Source: Coriobacteriales bacterium
Lineage (GTDB): Bacteria > Actinomycetota > Coriobacteriia > Coriobacteriales > UBA8131
NCBI GenBank assembly: GCA_031282085.1
Contig: JAITEK010000068.1
Coordinates: forward strand, 1 to 40,150
Direction: 5' to 3'
DNA length: 40,150 nt
How positions within the stretch are numbered: position 1 is the first letter of the stretch; each line of letters opens with the position of its first letter. The notes under the pieces were generated by a model. It was not told the DNA's origin and searched no databases. It worked only from the letters and a program-made list of their open reading frames with translations. The position numbers and the translations under genes were made by a program. Below, in pieces: positions 1 to 8,184 of this stretch.

Positions 1-842
1 ATGGCACGGGTTATCGCCTGGCGTATCCACCAGGTCGCGTAGGTGGAGAACTTAAAGCCCTTGGTGTAGTCGAACTTCTCCACCGCGCGGATAAGGCCGA
101 GGTTGCCCTCCTGAATGAGGTCCAAAAAGAGCATGCCGCGCCCTACGTAGCGCTTGGCGATGGACACCACGAGGCGCAGGTTCGCCTCAATGAGCTGCTG
201 CTTTGCGTCGAGCCCTACCTGCTCCACGCGGGTAAGACGACGCTTTTCGCGCCGCTCAAGCTCAACCTTCTTGCGGTAGGCGTCCTCAAGCTGGGCGGAG
301 GCCTCCAGCCCTGCCTCTATCTTCATCGCGAGGTCTATCTCCTCGGCGGCGGTAAGTAGCGAGACTTTGCCTATCTCCTTGAGGTACATGCGCACCGGGT
401 CGCCCGTAAGCAACACGGCGGCGGAGTCGGACGCCTGACGCTTCTTGCCCGTCTTGCTTGAGCGCGTGCTCACCTTCGGCAACACCACGTCGATGGCTTC
501 GGCGGATTTTAGCTCGTCCTCGGGTATGCCTTCCAGTATCTCCTCGTCGGAAAGACTCACGGTTACGTCGTCATCGTCGTCAACCAAGCCGATGGATGAG
601 ACCCCGCCGGGGAGCTCCATCTCCTGGTCGTCAGCATCATGCTCAACGCTGATGTCGTGCGAACGCAAATAGTCGAGGACGGCTGTTACCTGCTTATCGG
701 TGAGATCGTAGTTGGAGAAGAACTCCTTTGCTTCCTCCTCTGAGATGGAGCCGACCTTCTTGTACTCGCCAACCAGCTTCTCAAGCTCAGGCTCAAGCAT
801 CTCTATCTCGGGAGCGAACCGTGTGTTTGGGGCTTCTGCCAC
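1..842 (-). CDS. rpoD: RNA polymerase primary sigma factor RpoD (5' part, cut by window edge)
   Basis: This is the N-terminal 280 residues of the housekeeping sigma factor; the C-terminal part (regions 3 and 4) lies outside the window. Read on the minus strand it shows a short region 1.1-like start, an acidic linker, region 1.2 (DPVRMYLKEIGK), and region 2 with EANLRLVVSIAKRY, LFLDLIQEGNLGLIRAVEKF and FKFSTYATWWIRQAI, which bind core RNA polymerase and the -10 element. The start is taken as GTG at 842: an AGGAA ribosome site lies just upstream and an in-frame TAA occurs nine codons before it. A TATACT hexamer at 874-879 (minus) could be the -10 box, but no good -35 is visible. A Lys/Ser-rich linker precedes region 1.2. 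Identity is secure; the exact start is less so. Confidence 0.95.
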   Translation of the reverse strand, partial: MAEAPNTRFAPEIEMLEPELEKLVGEYKKVGSISEEEAKEFFSNYDLTDKQVTAVLDYLRSHDISVEHDADDQEMELPGGVSSIGLVDDDDDVTVSLSDEEILEGIPEDELKSAEAIDVVLPKVSTRSSKTGKKRQASDSAAVLLTGDPVRMYLKEIGKVSLLTAAEEIDLAMKIEAGLEASAQLEDAYRKKVELERREKRRLTRVEQVGLDAKQQLIEANLRLVVSIAKRYVGRGMLFLDLIQEGNLGLIRAVEKFDYTKGFKFSTYATWWIRQAITRA

Positions 843-966
843 AGGCTTCCTTTCTCGATGGAACGAATCTTACAGTATAGGCCATTCACCCATGCTTTGT
901 GTTGGTATTTGCACAGATTCGACACAGATTTGATGTTGAACCGACACGCCGCGTTGGTCTGCCGCG

Positions 967-1815
967 TCAACCAGCAGCTCCCGAAGGAGCAGCGCGTTCG
1001 GCGAGGCGGAGGTTTGTTGAGAGCCAATCCTCGACGGTGCCCACATCAAAGCCTTCATCGGGGTCGACGATGAGCGCGTAGACCTCCTCGTAGGCGAGCA
1101 GCTCGATAAGCGCGTCGGTGAGCTGTATCTCGCCACCGGCGCCAGGAGCAACGCGAGAAAGCAACTCCATGACCCGCGGCGTGAGCAGGTAGCGCCCAAA
1201 GATCGCCAGGTCGGAAGGCGCCTGCTCAACAGAAGGCTTCTCAACCATGCCCGTAATGCGCCAGATGCCGCCTTCAACAGGCTCTCCCGCGATAACGCCG
1301 AAGCGGTTGACCTGTTCGCGCGGCACGCGGATCACCGCGATGACACTCGCCCCCCCATGCGCACGGCTTGAGGCGAGCATGCGGGGCAGCAGGGCGTTGT
1401 CGGGGACCAACACGTCGCTGAGCAGCACGTAGAAAGGCTCCGCTTCCGCGTCGCCCGCGTCGCCGAGGACCTTGGCGGCTGCACAGTGGATAGCATGTCC
1501 CAGTCCGAGCGGCTCGGGCTGCTCGGCAAAGGAGACCGGCAGGCTGCCAACACGGCGCACCTCGTCTGCATAGTTAGTCTTTCCCCTCCCCTCAAGCTGA
1601 GCAACCAGCGCCTCATCTGGCGAAAAATGCGCCGCGATGGCCTGCGTTTGGGCGTTGCCGACAACAACGACTTCGTCAGCCTCCGCCGCCAACGCTTCTT
1701 CTACCACATATTGGATGGCGGGTTTGTTGAGCACGGGGAGCATCGCCTTGGGCTGCGCCTTCGTGGCTGGCAAAAAGCGCGTTGCGAGTCCCGCGGCGGG
1801 GATGATTGCCTTCAT
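967..1815 (-). CDS. galU: UTP--glucose-1-phosphate uridylyltransferase
   Basis: Cytosolic nucleotidyltransferase that makes UDP-glucose from UTP and glucose-1-phosphate, the sugar donor for envelope glycans and glycolipids. The 282-residue length fits the bacterial GalU family. The N-terminus carries the nucleotide-binding signature GLATRFLPATK followed by PKAMLPV, where most relatives have PKEMLPI. The sugar-binding part includes EKPS and GEIQLTDAL, and the tail has FDVGT. The first Met gives the usual MKAIIPAAG beginning. It lies downstream of trigger factor on the same strand, separated by a repeat-bearing gap, so it may be transcribed alone. The phosphoglucomutase-family gene at 3717 would be its natural metabolic partner. 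Confidence 0.93.
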   Translation of the reverse strand: MKAIIPAAGLATRFLPATKAQPKAMLPVLNKPAIQYVVEEALAAEADEVVVVGNAQTQAIAAHFSPDEALVAQLEGRGKTNYADEVRRVGSLPVSFAEQPEPLGLGHAIHCAAAKVLGDAGDAEAEPFYVLLSDVLVPDNALLPRMLASSRAHGGASVIAVIRVPREQVNRFGVIAGEPVEGGIWRITGMVEKPSVEQAPSDLAIFGRYLLTPRVMELLSRVAPGAGGEIQLTDALIELLAYEEVYALIVDPDEGFDVGTVEDWLSTNLRLAERAAPSGAAG

Positions 1816-1890
1816 CGGTTCACTCCGTTTTCTGTATTCTCTAGGGGGCGATACGGTAAAACGTCATATTTACCTACGAGTTTACCACGT

Positions 1891-1917
1891 AGATTCTGGG
1901 ACAAGCCCAGAATGACG
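1891..1917 (-). repeat. Dispersed hairpin repeat, copy A
   Basis: On the minus strand this reads CGTCAT, T, CTGGG, a five-base loop, CCCAG, A, ATCT. The arms ATTCTGGG (1893-1900) and CCCAGAAT (1906-1913) are perfect complements. The same layout recurs at 28865-28891, 29088-29114 and, with another stem, 16047-16075. It sits in the gap between galU and trigger factor. Confidence 0.6.
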
Positions 1918-1938
1918 AGCAGGAGGGCGCGGCGGAAT

Positions 1939-2048
1939 GCCGGGCGGCAAACTCCAGGATGGCGGGCGGCAAGTCCCCGGATGACAGACGGCAGACTCCA
2001 GGATGGCGGGCGGCAAGTCCCCGGGTGATGGGTGGCAACGGCGGACTG
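1939..2048. repeat. 22-bp tandem repeat, four units plus a degenerate fifth
   Basis: Units begin at 1939, 1961, 1983, 2005 and, degenerate, 2027. Each has the core GGCGGGCGGCAA followed by either ACTCCAGGAT or GTCCCCGGAT. The two endings alternate, so the array can also be seen as a 44-bp repeat with a perfect 30-bp match between 1951-1980 and 1995-2024. It lies just downstream of the trigger factor stop codon and does not appear to code for protein. Confidence 0.8.
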
Positions 2049-2053
2049 CTGCG

Positions 2054-3391
2054 TCAGTCGAGGTACTCTATCTCGGCGGTTTCCAGCAGCCATTTGTTCG
2101 CCTTGTTGCGCAGCGCGCCCTCGTGGACCTGGTACATGCGCCCCGTGAGCTCAAACTCCATCCGCGCCTCCTTCTCGTGGCCAGGCGCCATGAGGCGGAA
2201 GGTCTCCGCGATGTCCTCGTCAGTGACCTCAAGCTCAAGGTGCCGCGCCAACGCGTCGAGGCTAAAGCCCTGCGCAAGCATCTCGCGGGCCTGCATCATC
2301 AATTGCATCGAGAACTGCTGCTCGTCACCGGCCTGCTGCTGGATGAACTCCTCCAGAGTACGCCCCTGCTCCCGGAGACTTTGTTGCAGGCTCTGCACGA
2401 TACTGTTGCGGGTCATCTCGTACAGCTCATCGGGAATCTTGCCCTTAAACCGCTTGGCGAGCTCCGAGGCCACAAAGAAGCGCCGCGCCCCTGCGAGCTC
2501 CTGCTCCCGCTGGGCAAGCCCCTGCTTGCGTATCTCCTCACGTAGCTCAGGAACCGTCTTAACGTTGGGGATGTTCTTCTCTACCCATGCGTCCGTGATG
2601 GCGGGTATGACTCGCTTCTGTATCTCGAGAAGCTCAACGGTAAAGGTGACGGTGAGGGTCTTCGCGACGCCTTCCTTCGCGTCCTCGCCAGCGCTCGCGC
2701 CGTCCGCGTCGGGCGCCTGCGGGATCGTCTCGCTCACCGTGAAGGTCCGCGTCTCGCCCGGCTTCATCCCGATGAGGTTCTTGTCAAAATCAGCCGGCAT
2801 GCCGCCCCTGCCAAGGCCGTAGCTGCGCCGTTCGGCGGTAAAGGCCGCGATCTCCTCACCCTTCTCGTCGAGGGATTTGAGGGAGAACAGCACGATGTCG
2901 CCCTCCGCAACGGGGCGGTCATCGTCCTTCTCAAGGCTTGCGGCGCGTTCCGCGAGCATCACGAGCTGCTGCTCTACCTCGGTGTCGCTGACCTGCGCGC
3001 GCCGGGATTGTATCTTCACGGGGCTGAAGTCGCTGAGCTCATAGACCGGCTTGGGGGTCACCTCGACGGTAAAGCTGAGTTCCTTCCCCGGGGTGACGCC
3101 TGCCGGAGGGGAGCTTACCTTGGGACTGCCGATGATGGCGAGCTTCTCCTGCGTAACGGCGAAGGGAGCGAGAAAACGCGCGACCTCGAACTCAAGGAAG
3201 GAGTTGTAATAGGCCTCGCCGAGTTTCTCCTTGACCGCGTTGTTGAGTTCCTCGGGCCTCTGGGGTTGGATGCCGTTTTGCAGCGCAAGCTGGAAATCGA
3301 CAAACCGGATGGCCTCCTGCACCTTGTCGGCGGGCGCAGTAACCTCAAGCTCGATCTTCCCCTCGGAGGTCGTGCTTCTTTTGATTTTCAT
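2054..3391 (-). CDS. tig: Trigger factor-like chaperone / peptidyl-prolyl isomerase
   Basis: A 445-residue protein of trigger factor length and layout: an N-terminal ribosome-binding-like domain (about 1-115), an FKBP-type middle domain (about 150-245, with VAEGDIVLF and GMKPGETRTF), and a helical C-terminal chaperone domain (PDELYEMTRNSIVQSL, LARHLELEVTDEDI). Members of the family hold nascent chains at the ribosome exit. Unusually, the ribosome-docking signature GFRxGKxP is not visible at the expected place near residue 40; the sequence there is LQNGIQPQRPEE. Start ATG at 3391 has a good AGAGGAG site. A TATACT hexamer at 3429-3434 (minus) may be the -10 box. The usual clpP/clpX neighbours are absent. 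It is either a divergent true trigger factor or a paralogue that no longer docks on the ribosome. Confidence 0.85.
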   Translation of the reverse strand: MKIKRSTTSEGKIELEVTAPADKVQEAIRFVDFQLALQNGIQPQRPEELNNAVKEKLGEAYYNSFLEFEVARFLAPFAVTQEKLAIIGSPKVSSPPAGVTPGKELSFTVEVTPKPVYELSDFSPVKIQSRRAQVSDTEVEQQLVMLAERAASLEKDDDRPVAEGDIVLFSLKSLDEKGEEIAAFTAERRSYGLGRGGMPADFDKNLIGMKPGETRTFTVSETIPQAPDADGASAGEDAKEGVAKTLTVTFTVELLEIQKRVIPAITDAWVEKNIPNVKTVPELREEIRKQGLAQREQELAGARRFFVASELAKRFKGKIPDELYEMTRNSIVQSLQQSLREQGRTLEEFIQQQAGDEQQFSMQLMMQAREMLAQGFSLDALARHLELEVTDEDIAETFRLMAPGHEKEARMEFELTGRMYQVHEGALRNKANKWLLETAEIEYLD

Positions 3392-3716
3392 CTATACTCC
3401 TCTTATTCAGACGGGGTGGGATTATCAAAGTATAGCGGTTTGTTTCTTTTTCGCCCCGCACACAGAGGATTTTGTCTATAATATGACCTTGCGCGACCGG
3501 TAAAGACTGTTTTGTGACATAATGGGTGACACACAAAGACCTGTCGTCGGTTTTGCGGCGACCGCAGAGATGGGTACGTTGGTTGCGAGCAGGAGAAATC
3601 CTGCTACGACGCCCCTCGCCTCCAACGTACCCATCTCTGCGTCGGTTTAGCGCCTTTACCGGCATCATCCCCTGTGACAATATCCCTTACCTCGTACCTG
3701 TATAGGAGCTGGCGGA
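3392..3716. other. Non-coding gap with a long perfect hairpin
   Basis: Divergent gap of 325 bases between trigger factor (minus) and the phosphoglucomutase-family gene (plus). A 20-bp perfect inverted repeat pairs 3563-3582 with 3622-3641. Its 39-base interior holds a second perfect hairpin, AGCAGGA (3588-3594), GAAA (3595-3598), TCCTGCT (3599-3605), closed by a GNRA-type tetraloop. There is no T-run after the outer stem, so it does not look like an ordinary terminator. It may be a structured RNA, a long 5' leader element, or a small palindromic insertion. Left of it, 3506-3526 repeats a sequence also found at 34476-34496. Confidence 0.6.
3506..3526 (+). repeat. 21-base repeat shared with 34476-34496
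   Basis: ACTGTTTTGTGACATAATGG plus one further G occurs here on the plus strand and, identically, on the minus strand at 34476-34496. A match of this length by chance within 40 kb is unlikely. Both copies are in non-coding gaps. Function unknown. Confidence 0.6.
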
Positions 3717-5420
3717 TTGAAGGATAGCGATAGCGTAAGGACAGCTGCCACCCTGAGCGACACGCAGGCTCCTGTCGATTCGGTTCATTTCGGCACCGAC
3801 GGATGGCGCGCCATCATCGGGGAGGACTTCAACGTACGTAGCGCGGCTCGTGTTGCCGCTGCCGCCGCTCGGGTATTCAAACGGCAAAAACAAGCCGGTG
3901 AACGGTACGTCGAGCGGGCCGACGGACAAGATACCGAACAAAACCCTGAGAAGCAGGGCCCTGGCGGAGAATCGTCGCCTACCTCGCCCACCATCATCGT
4001 CGGCTATGACTGCCGCCAGGACGCCGGGCGCTACGCCGCACTGGTGGCAACCGTTGTCGCCGCACACGGCTTTGACGTTATCGTCTCCGACCGGTACTGC
4101 CCTACACCGACTCTGTGCTGGACGGTTGCGCGCAACCCGCATGCGGTGGGCGGCGTCATGCTCACCTCAAGCCACAATCCTGCTGAGTACCTGGGCATCA
4201 AGCTGCGCATGGCCGACGGCGGCGCTTCTCCGGCGGATTTTACCGATGAGGTTGAGGCTGAGCTTGTCGACGAGGTGCCGGCCTGCTTTGAGGAGGCGCT
4301 CGCGAATTTTGCCGTCGCGCAAAACGGCACACCCAGTAAGCCGGCAACGGCCCCCCAGGCGCCTTTCTCCTCTGCGGACGCCTCGCCGCCGGACGCCTCG
4401 CCAAAAGACCGCCCTCTCTCGCCCCCCTTCCGCCTCCAGGACATCATGGCCCCCTATCTCGCGTCGCTGACCGCCCTCGTCGACCGCTCGGTCATCGAGA
4501 AGGCAGGCCTGCGCGTTGTGGTGGATCCCCTGTTCGGCGCGGGCCGCGGTTACCTGGCCGAGCTGCTGCGCCAACTCGGCGTTGAGGTAACGGAAGTCAA
4601 CGGCGAGCAGGACCCCAGCTTCAACGGCCTGCACCCCGAGCCCATCCTCCCCTGGGTCCGCACAGGGGCCGCAAAGGTGGCCGAGGGTGGCTACGGCGCC
4701 TGCTTTGTAACCGACGGCGACGCCGACCGCATCGGAGCCATAGACGACACGGGCGCCTACGTAAGCTCCCATCGCGTGCTTGCCTTGCTCATCGGCCATC
4801 TGGTGGAGGACCGTGGACAAACCGGCCGGGTCATTCGCACGCGGGCCGGCTCCAACCTCCTGCGTCGCCAATGCGACCGCCTCGGCCTCGCGCTCACCAC
4901 CAAGCCCATCGGCTTTAAGTGGATATACGAGGAGATGCTCAAGGGCGACGTGCTCATCGGTGGCGAGGAATCCGGCGGCATCGGCATCCCCAGCCACGTA
5001 CGCGAGCGCGACGGACTGCTCATGGCGCTGCTGCTCGCCGAGCTTATGGCTCAAAAGGGCAAGAAGCTTCATGAACTGGTTGACGATCTGCTCGCCACGC
5101 TGGGAACCCTCGAGTACGCGCGCCGGGACCTGCGCCTGACTCCCGAGCAGAAGGCCCAGCTGTTGGCGACCCATGTTAACGTGGATACGCTTGGCACAGA
5201 GAGCTACCAGGAGCTGTTTTCACCCCTTGACGAGACGCTCGTCGCCGTCAGCAGCGGCGATGGCATCAAGTTTGAGCTCGCCTCGGACAGTTGGCTGCTT
5301 GTACGCCCCTCCGGCACCGAGCCCCTCGTGCGCGTCTACGCCGAGGCCCCAACCGATGCCCAGGTAGAGTCCCTTCTCAACCTCGGTTGCGCTCTCGCCC
5401 AAGGAGGACAGAACAAATGA
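3717..5420 (+). CDS. Phosphoglucomutase/phosphomannomutase family protein
   Basis: Enzyme of the alpha-D-phosphohexomutase superfamily, which moves phosphate between the 1 and 6 positions of hexose phosphates. All four active-site loops are present: the phosphoserine loop TSSHNP (Ser152), the metal loop DGDADR (333-338), the sugar loop GEESG (416-420) and the phosphate-binding loop RPSGTEP (530-536). FGTDGWRAI opens the fold. Start is TTG at 3717, with an AGGAG site eight bases upstream. At 567 residues it is longer than usual because of two hydrophilic inserts, about 57-92 and 203-237 (Pro/Ser/Ala-rich). GlmM, PGM and PMM cannot be separated safely by eye; the nearby galU would suit a phosphoglucomutase. 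It overlaps the next gene by ATGA, indicating a two-gene operon. Confidence 0.9.
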   Translation: MKDSDSVRTAATLSDTQAPVDSVHFGTDGWRAIIGEDFNVRSAARVAAAAARVFKRQKQAGERYVERADGQDTEQNPEKQGPGGESSPTSPTIIVGYDCRQDAGRYAALVATVVAAHGFDVIVSDRYCPTPTLCWTVARNPHAVGGVMLTSSHNPAEYLGIKLRMADGGASPADFTDEVEAELVDEVPACFEEALANFAVAQNGTPSKPATAPQAPFSSADASPPDASPKDRPLSPPFRLQDIMAPYLASLTALVDRSVIEKAGLRVVVDPLFGAGRGYLAELLRQLGVEVTEVNGEQDPSFNGLHPEPILPWVRTGAAKVAEGGYGACFVTDGDADRIGAIDDTGAYVSSHRVLALLIGHLVEDRGQTGRVIRTRAGSNLLRRQCDRLGLALTTKPIGFKWIYEEMLKGDVLIGGEESGGIGIPSHVRERDGLLMALLLAELMAQKGKKLHELVDDLLATLGTLEYARRDLRLTPEQKAQLLATHVNVDTLGTESYQELFSPLDETLVAVSSGDGIKFELASDSWLLVRPSGTEPLVRVYAEAPTDAQVESLLNLGCALAQGGQNK

Positions 5421-6670
5421 AGCAAGACTTCGCTGCCAGGCTTACGGCTTACGCCCGGCTCATCATTCGTGCGGGCTGCAATCTCCAACCGGGGCAGGAA
5501 CTTTTGCTCTCCGCCTCTACCGACTGCGTTGAGTTTGCCCGGCTGCTGGTAGCCGAGGCTTACCAACAGGGCGCACGCCACGTAACGGTACGCTTCGGGG
5601 ATGAGAAGATTGCCCGGCTGCACTACGAGAACTGCGCACTCGAGGTCTTTGAGCACTTCCCCGAGTGGCAGGCATTGCTCAACAATTCCCTGGCACGAGA
5701 AGGCGCCGCCGTACTCAGCATCATCAGCGAGGACCCTCTGGCGCTCACAGGCGTCGACCAGCGCAAACTCGTTGCCAACGCACGCGCCTCACACGAGGCC
5801 TGCAAGGAGTTCTACGACGGTATCGACCAGGGCCGCGTGGTCTGGTGCATCGCCGGCGCGGCTGCTCCGGCCTGGGCGCAGCACGTCTTTCCCACCCTGT
5901 CGCCCGAGGAAGCTACGGCAAAGCTCTGGGAGGCCATCTTCAACACCACACGCGTTAACGAGCCAGACCCTGTCGCCGCCTGGCAGGAACATCGTGCGAG
6001 CTTTGATGCGCGCAAGGCATGGCTCAACGCACAGCACTTCGACGCCCTGCACTACACCAACAGCCTCGGCACCGACCTCACCATTGGCCTCAACACCAAG
6101 GGTCTTTGGCAGGGTGGCGGCGACGTTACCACCGCTGGCACGGAGTTCTTCCCCAACATGCCCACCGAGGAGATATTCACCACGCCCGATCGCCTGCGCG
6201 CCGAGGGCATCGTCTACTCCAGTATGCCGCTGGTGCATCACGGCAGTCTCATCCAGGACTTCTGGCTGAGATTTGAGGGCGGCCGCGTAACGGAGTACCA
6301 TGCGCGTACCGGCAATGACGTGCTCGAAGCCATTTTCGCCGTGGACGAGGACGCCGTTCGGCTTGGCGAGTGCGCTCTTGTGCCGTGGACCTCGCCCATT
6401 CGGCAAAGCGGCATCCTGTTCTATAACACCCTGTACGATGAGAACGCTTCGTGCCATCTGGCTGTTGGTCAGGGCTTCCCCGACTGCCTCGAAGGTGGGC
6501 AAGCGATGGATGCAGAGGAGCTCAAAGCCGCCGGCGTTAATAAGAGCGCAACCCATGTGGACTTCATGATAGGCAGCGCCGACCTCAACATAACCGGCGT
6601 CAAAGCAGACGGCGCCAGTATCCCCGTATTCCGTGACGGCGAATGGGCATTTGCGCCCATCGATGCCTGA
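5417..6670 (+). CDS. Aminopeptidase, M29 family
   Basis: Metal-dependent cytosolic aminopeptidase of 417 residues, the usual length for the M29 (thermophilic metalloprotease) family. Expected metal-ligand regions are visible in order: FPNMPTEEIFTTPD, GECALVP, SCHLAVGQGF and THVDFMIGS. The open frame extends back to 5291, but the start is set at ATG 5417 because AAGGAGG lies at 5401-5407 and the ATG overlaps the stop of the preceding gene (ATGA). The N-terminus FAARLTAYARLIIRAGCNLQ is typical of the family. It is probably co-translated with the mutase, though no functional link is obvious; peptide turnover is the likely role. Substrate range cannot be told from sequence. Confidence 0.92.
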   Translation: MKQDFAARLTAYARLIIRAGCNLQPGQELLLSASTDCVEFARLLVAEAYQQGARHVTVRFGDEKIARLHYENCALEVFEHFPEWQALLNNSLAREGAAVLSIISEDPLALTGVDQRKLVANARASHEACKEFYDGIDQGRVVWCIAGAAAPAWAQHVFPTLSPEEATAKLWEAIFNTTRVNEPDPVAAWQEHRASFDARKAWLNAQHFDALHYTNSLGTDLTIGLNTKGLWQGGGDVTTAGTEFFPNMPTEEIFTTPDRLRAEGIVYSSMPLVHHGSLIQDFWLRFEGGRVTEYHARTGNDVLEAIFAVDEDAVRLGECALVPWTSPIRQSGILFYNTLYDENASCHLAVGQGFPDCLEGGQAMDAEELKAAGVNKSATHVDFMIGSADLNITGVKADGASIPVFRDGEWAFAPIDA

Positions 6671-6747
6671 TTGCACACGCTCAAAACACGCGGTACGTGT
6701 CACCAGCCCCACAGACGTTCGCCCGGGCGAAAGGTTTGTGATTCTGG

Positions 6748-6777
6748 GTGACGCGTAGACTAAAAAACCCGTATACT
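6748..6777 (+). promoter_or_regulatory. Candidate sigma-70 promoter for the HD-GYP gene
   Basis: GTGACG (6748-6753), an 18-base spacer and TATACT (6772-6777) lie about 145 bases upstream of the HD-GYP start. The -10 box is good and the -35 weak. The -35 part overlaps ATTCTGGG followed by TGACG at 6741-6753, which resembles an edge of the dispersed hairpin repeat. Confidence 0.4.
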
Positions 6778-6920
6778 GAATATTGATATTTGGCACAGAC
6801 AGTTCGTTCACGGGAGTTTCGCACACACAACCAGAACAGGGCAGCAACTGACGTAGCGATGACTCAGATCCGCCGAGTCCGTTCAGGGACAGGACTTGCG
6901 TCGAAGGGATAGCAGCTTCC

Positions 6921-8096
6921 ATGACAGGCAACACAGATAAAGCCGTGATACTCACTGTTGATGATGATCCAATCATCTTAAACGCCGTTCTCGAAGTCCT
7001 CAAACAGGATTACACTGTGCGCCCGTTCACCTCGGGCGAGGCCGCCCTCTCCTATCTCAAGAACAACAGCGCCGACCTCATACTGCTCGACCACAACATG
7101 CCCAACATGACCGGGCTGGAAGTGCTCCAGCAGCTTCAGGACGACCCAGCAACCCGCACCATCCCCGTCATCTTCCTCACGGGCTCGGTAGACAGCGAGG
7201 ATGAGGTACGCGCGCTGGAGATCGGCGCAATGGACTACCTGCTCAAACCCTTCCGGCCCGGCTCGCTGCTGACCCGTGTCCGGCTCCAGATAGAGCTGTA
7301 CCACCATCGCCACCGCCTTGAGGACCTCGTCAAACTGAGGACCGAGGAACTGCGCGCGGCCAATCAGAAGCTCGAGCGGCGCGACAAAATCACCATCGAC
7401 CTGCTCGCCAAGGCCTCCGACATGCGCGACCACGAAACCGGCGCCCATATCGAGCGCGTGGTGCTCTTTACCGAGGTCATCGTCAACGACCTCCTCGCCG
7501 ACCCTCACGGGATCTATCAGATAACCGAGCAGTACGGCCGCGACATCGTCGACGCCGTTAAGCTCCATGACCTCGGCAAACTCGCCATGCCCGACAACGT
7601 GCTCCTCAAACCCGGCAAGCTCACGGAGGAGGAGTTCCGCGTTATCAAAACCCATCCCATCTATGGTTCCAAGATGTTGAGCCAGGCCATCGAGAAGATG
7701 GGCGAGGACTCCTTGCTGTGGACCGCTTTTGAAATTGTTTACGGACATCACGAGAAGTGGGACGGCACGGGCTATCCTAACGGCGTGAAGGGTGATAAGA
7801 TTCCACTGAGCGCACGAATCGCCGCAGTCGCGGATGTGTTCGATGCCCTCACGTCGGAACGGCCCTACAAACATGCTTGGACTCCCGAGGAAGCCTTCGC
7901 CCTCATCTATGCGGACGCAGGGAGGCACTTCGATCCGTATCTCACCGAGATCGTGAAGCGCCACGAGGAGGAGTTCATCCAGATTGTGGTATCGAATCGC
8001 GACATCGAGCAGCTGCCAACGCCCGAGCAGGAAGCCGCAGCCGAGATCGAGATCAGAGCCAAACAGGCCGCCGCCGCGCCCGGAAACGAGAACTGA
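6921..8096 (+). CDS. Response regulator with HD-GYP domain (probable cyclic-di-GMP phosphodiesterase)
   Basis: Receiver domain (1-125) with acidic pocket Asp14-Asp16, phosphoacceptor Asp57 in LILLDHNMP, Thr87 and Lys109, then a coiled linker (about 128-155) and an HD-GYP domain (about 160-355). The HD pair is His216-Asp217 in KLHDLGK; His276-His277 and GYP (284-286) in GHHEKWDGTGYP complete the signature. Such RpfG-like proteins usually hydrolyse cyclic di-GMP to pGpG or GMP, controlled by receiver phosphorylation. The GGDEF gene at 26814 could supply the opposite activity. No kinase lies beside it, but the HPt gene follows after 88 bases and may pass phosphate to this receiver. The C-terminus is an Ala/Glu-rich tail. 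The ATG at 6921 lacks a strong ribosome site; GGGATAG lies about 10 bases upstream. Confidence 0.93.
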   Translation: MTGNTDKAVILTVDDDPIILNAVLEVLKQDYTVRPFTSGEAALSYLKNNSADLILLDHNMPNMTGLEVLQQLQDDPATRTIPVIFLTGSVDSEDEVRALEIGAMDYLLKPFRPGSLLTRVRLQIELYHHRHRLEDLVKLRTEELRAANQKLERRDKITIDLLAKASDMRDHETGAHIERVVLFTEVIVNDLLADPHGIYQITEQYGRDIVDAVKLHDLGKLAMPDNVLLKPGKLTEEEFRVIKTHPIYGSKMLSQAIEKMGEDSLLWTAFEIVYGHHEKWDGTGYPNGVKGDKIPLSARIAAVADVFDALTSERPYKHAWTPEEAFALIYADAGRHFDPYLTEIVKRHEEEFIQIVVSNRDIEQLPTPEQEAAAEIEIRAKQAAAAPGNEN

Positions 8097-8184
8097 GAAC
8101 AACGGTTCCGCAAGCACCTCAAGCGCGTTTGCGGAGCAAAATCGAGTAAAAACACTCGCATGTGGGAGATGGGAGATTCCAACC

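Noticed and set aside
1939..2048. Possible CRISPR array
   Set aside because: The 22-bp units are back to back with no unique spacers, and no cas genes are present.
4167..5174. Open frames of several hundred codons antisense to the mutase gene, and similar ones opposite the aminopeptidase and HD-GYP genes
   Set aside because: No recognisable domain, no ribosome site, and full overlap with well-supported genes.
5291..5416. Longer N-terminus for the aminopeptidase
   Set aside because: The added residues are a shadow of the mutase C-terminus; ATG 5417 has AAGGAGG and the normal family start.
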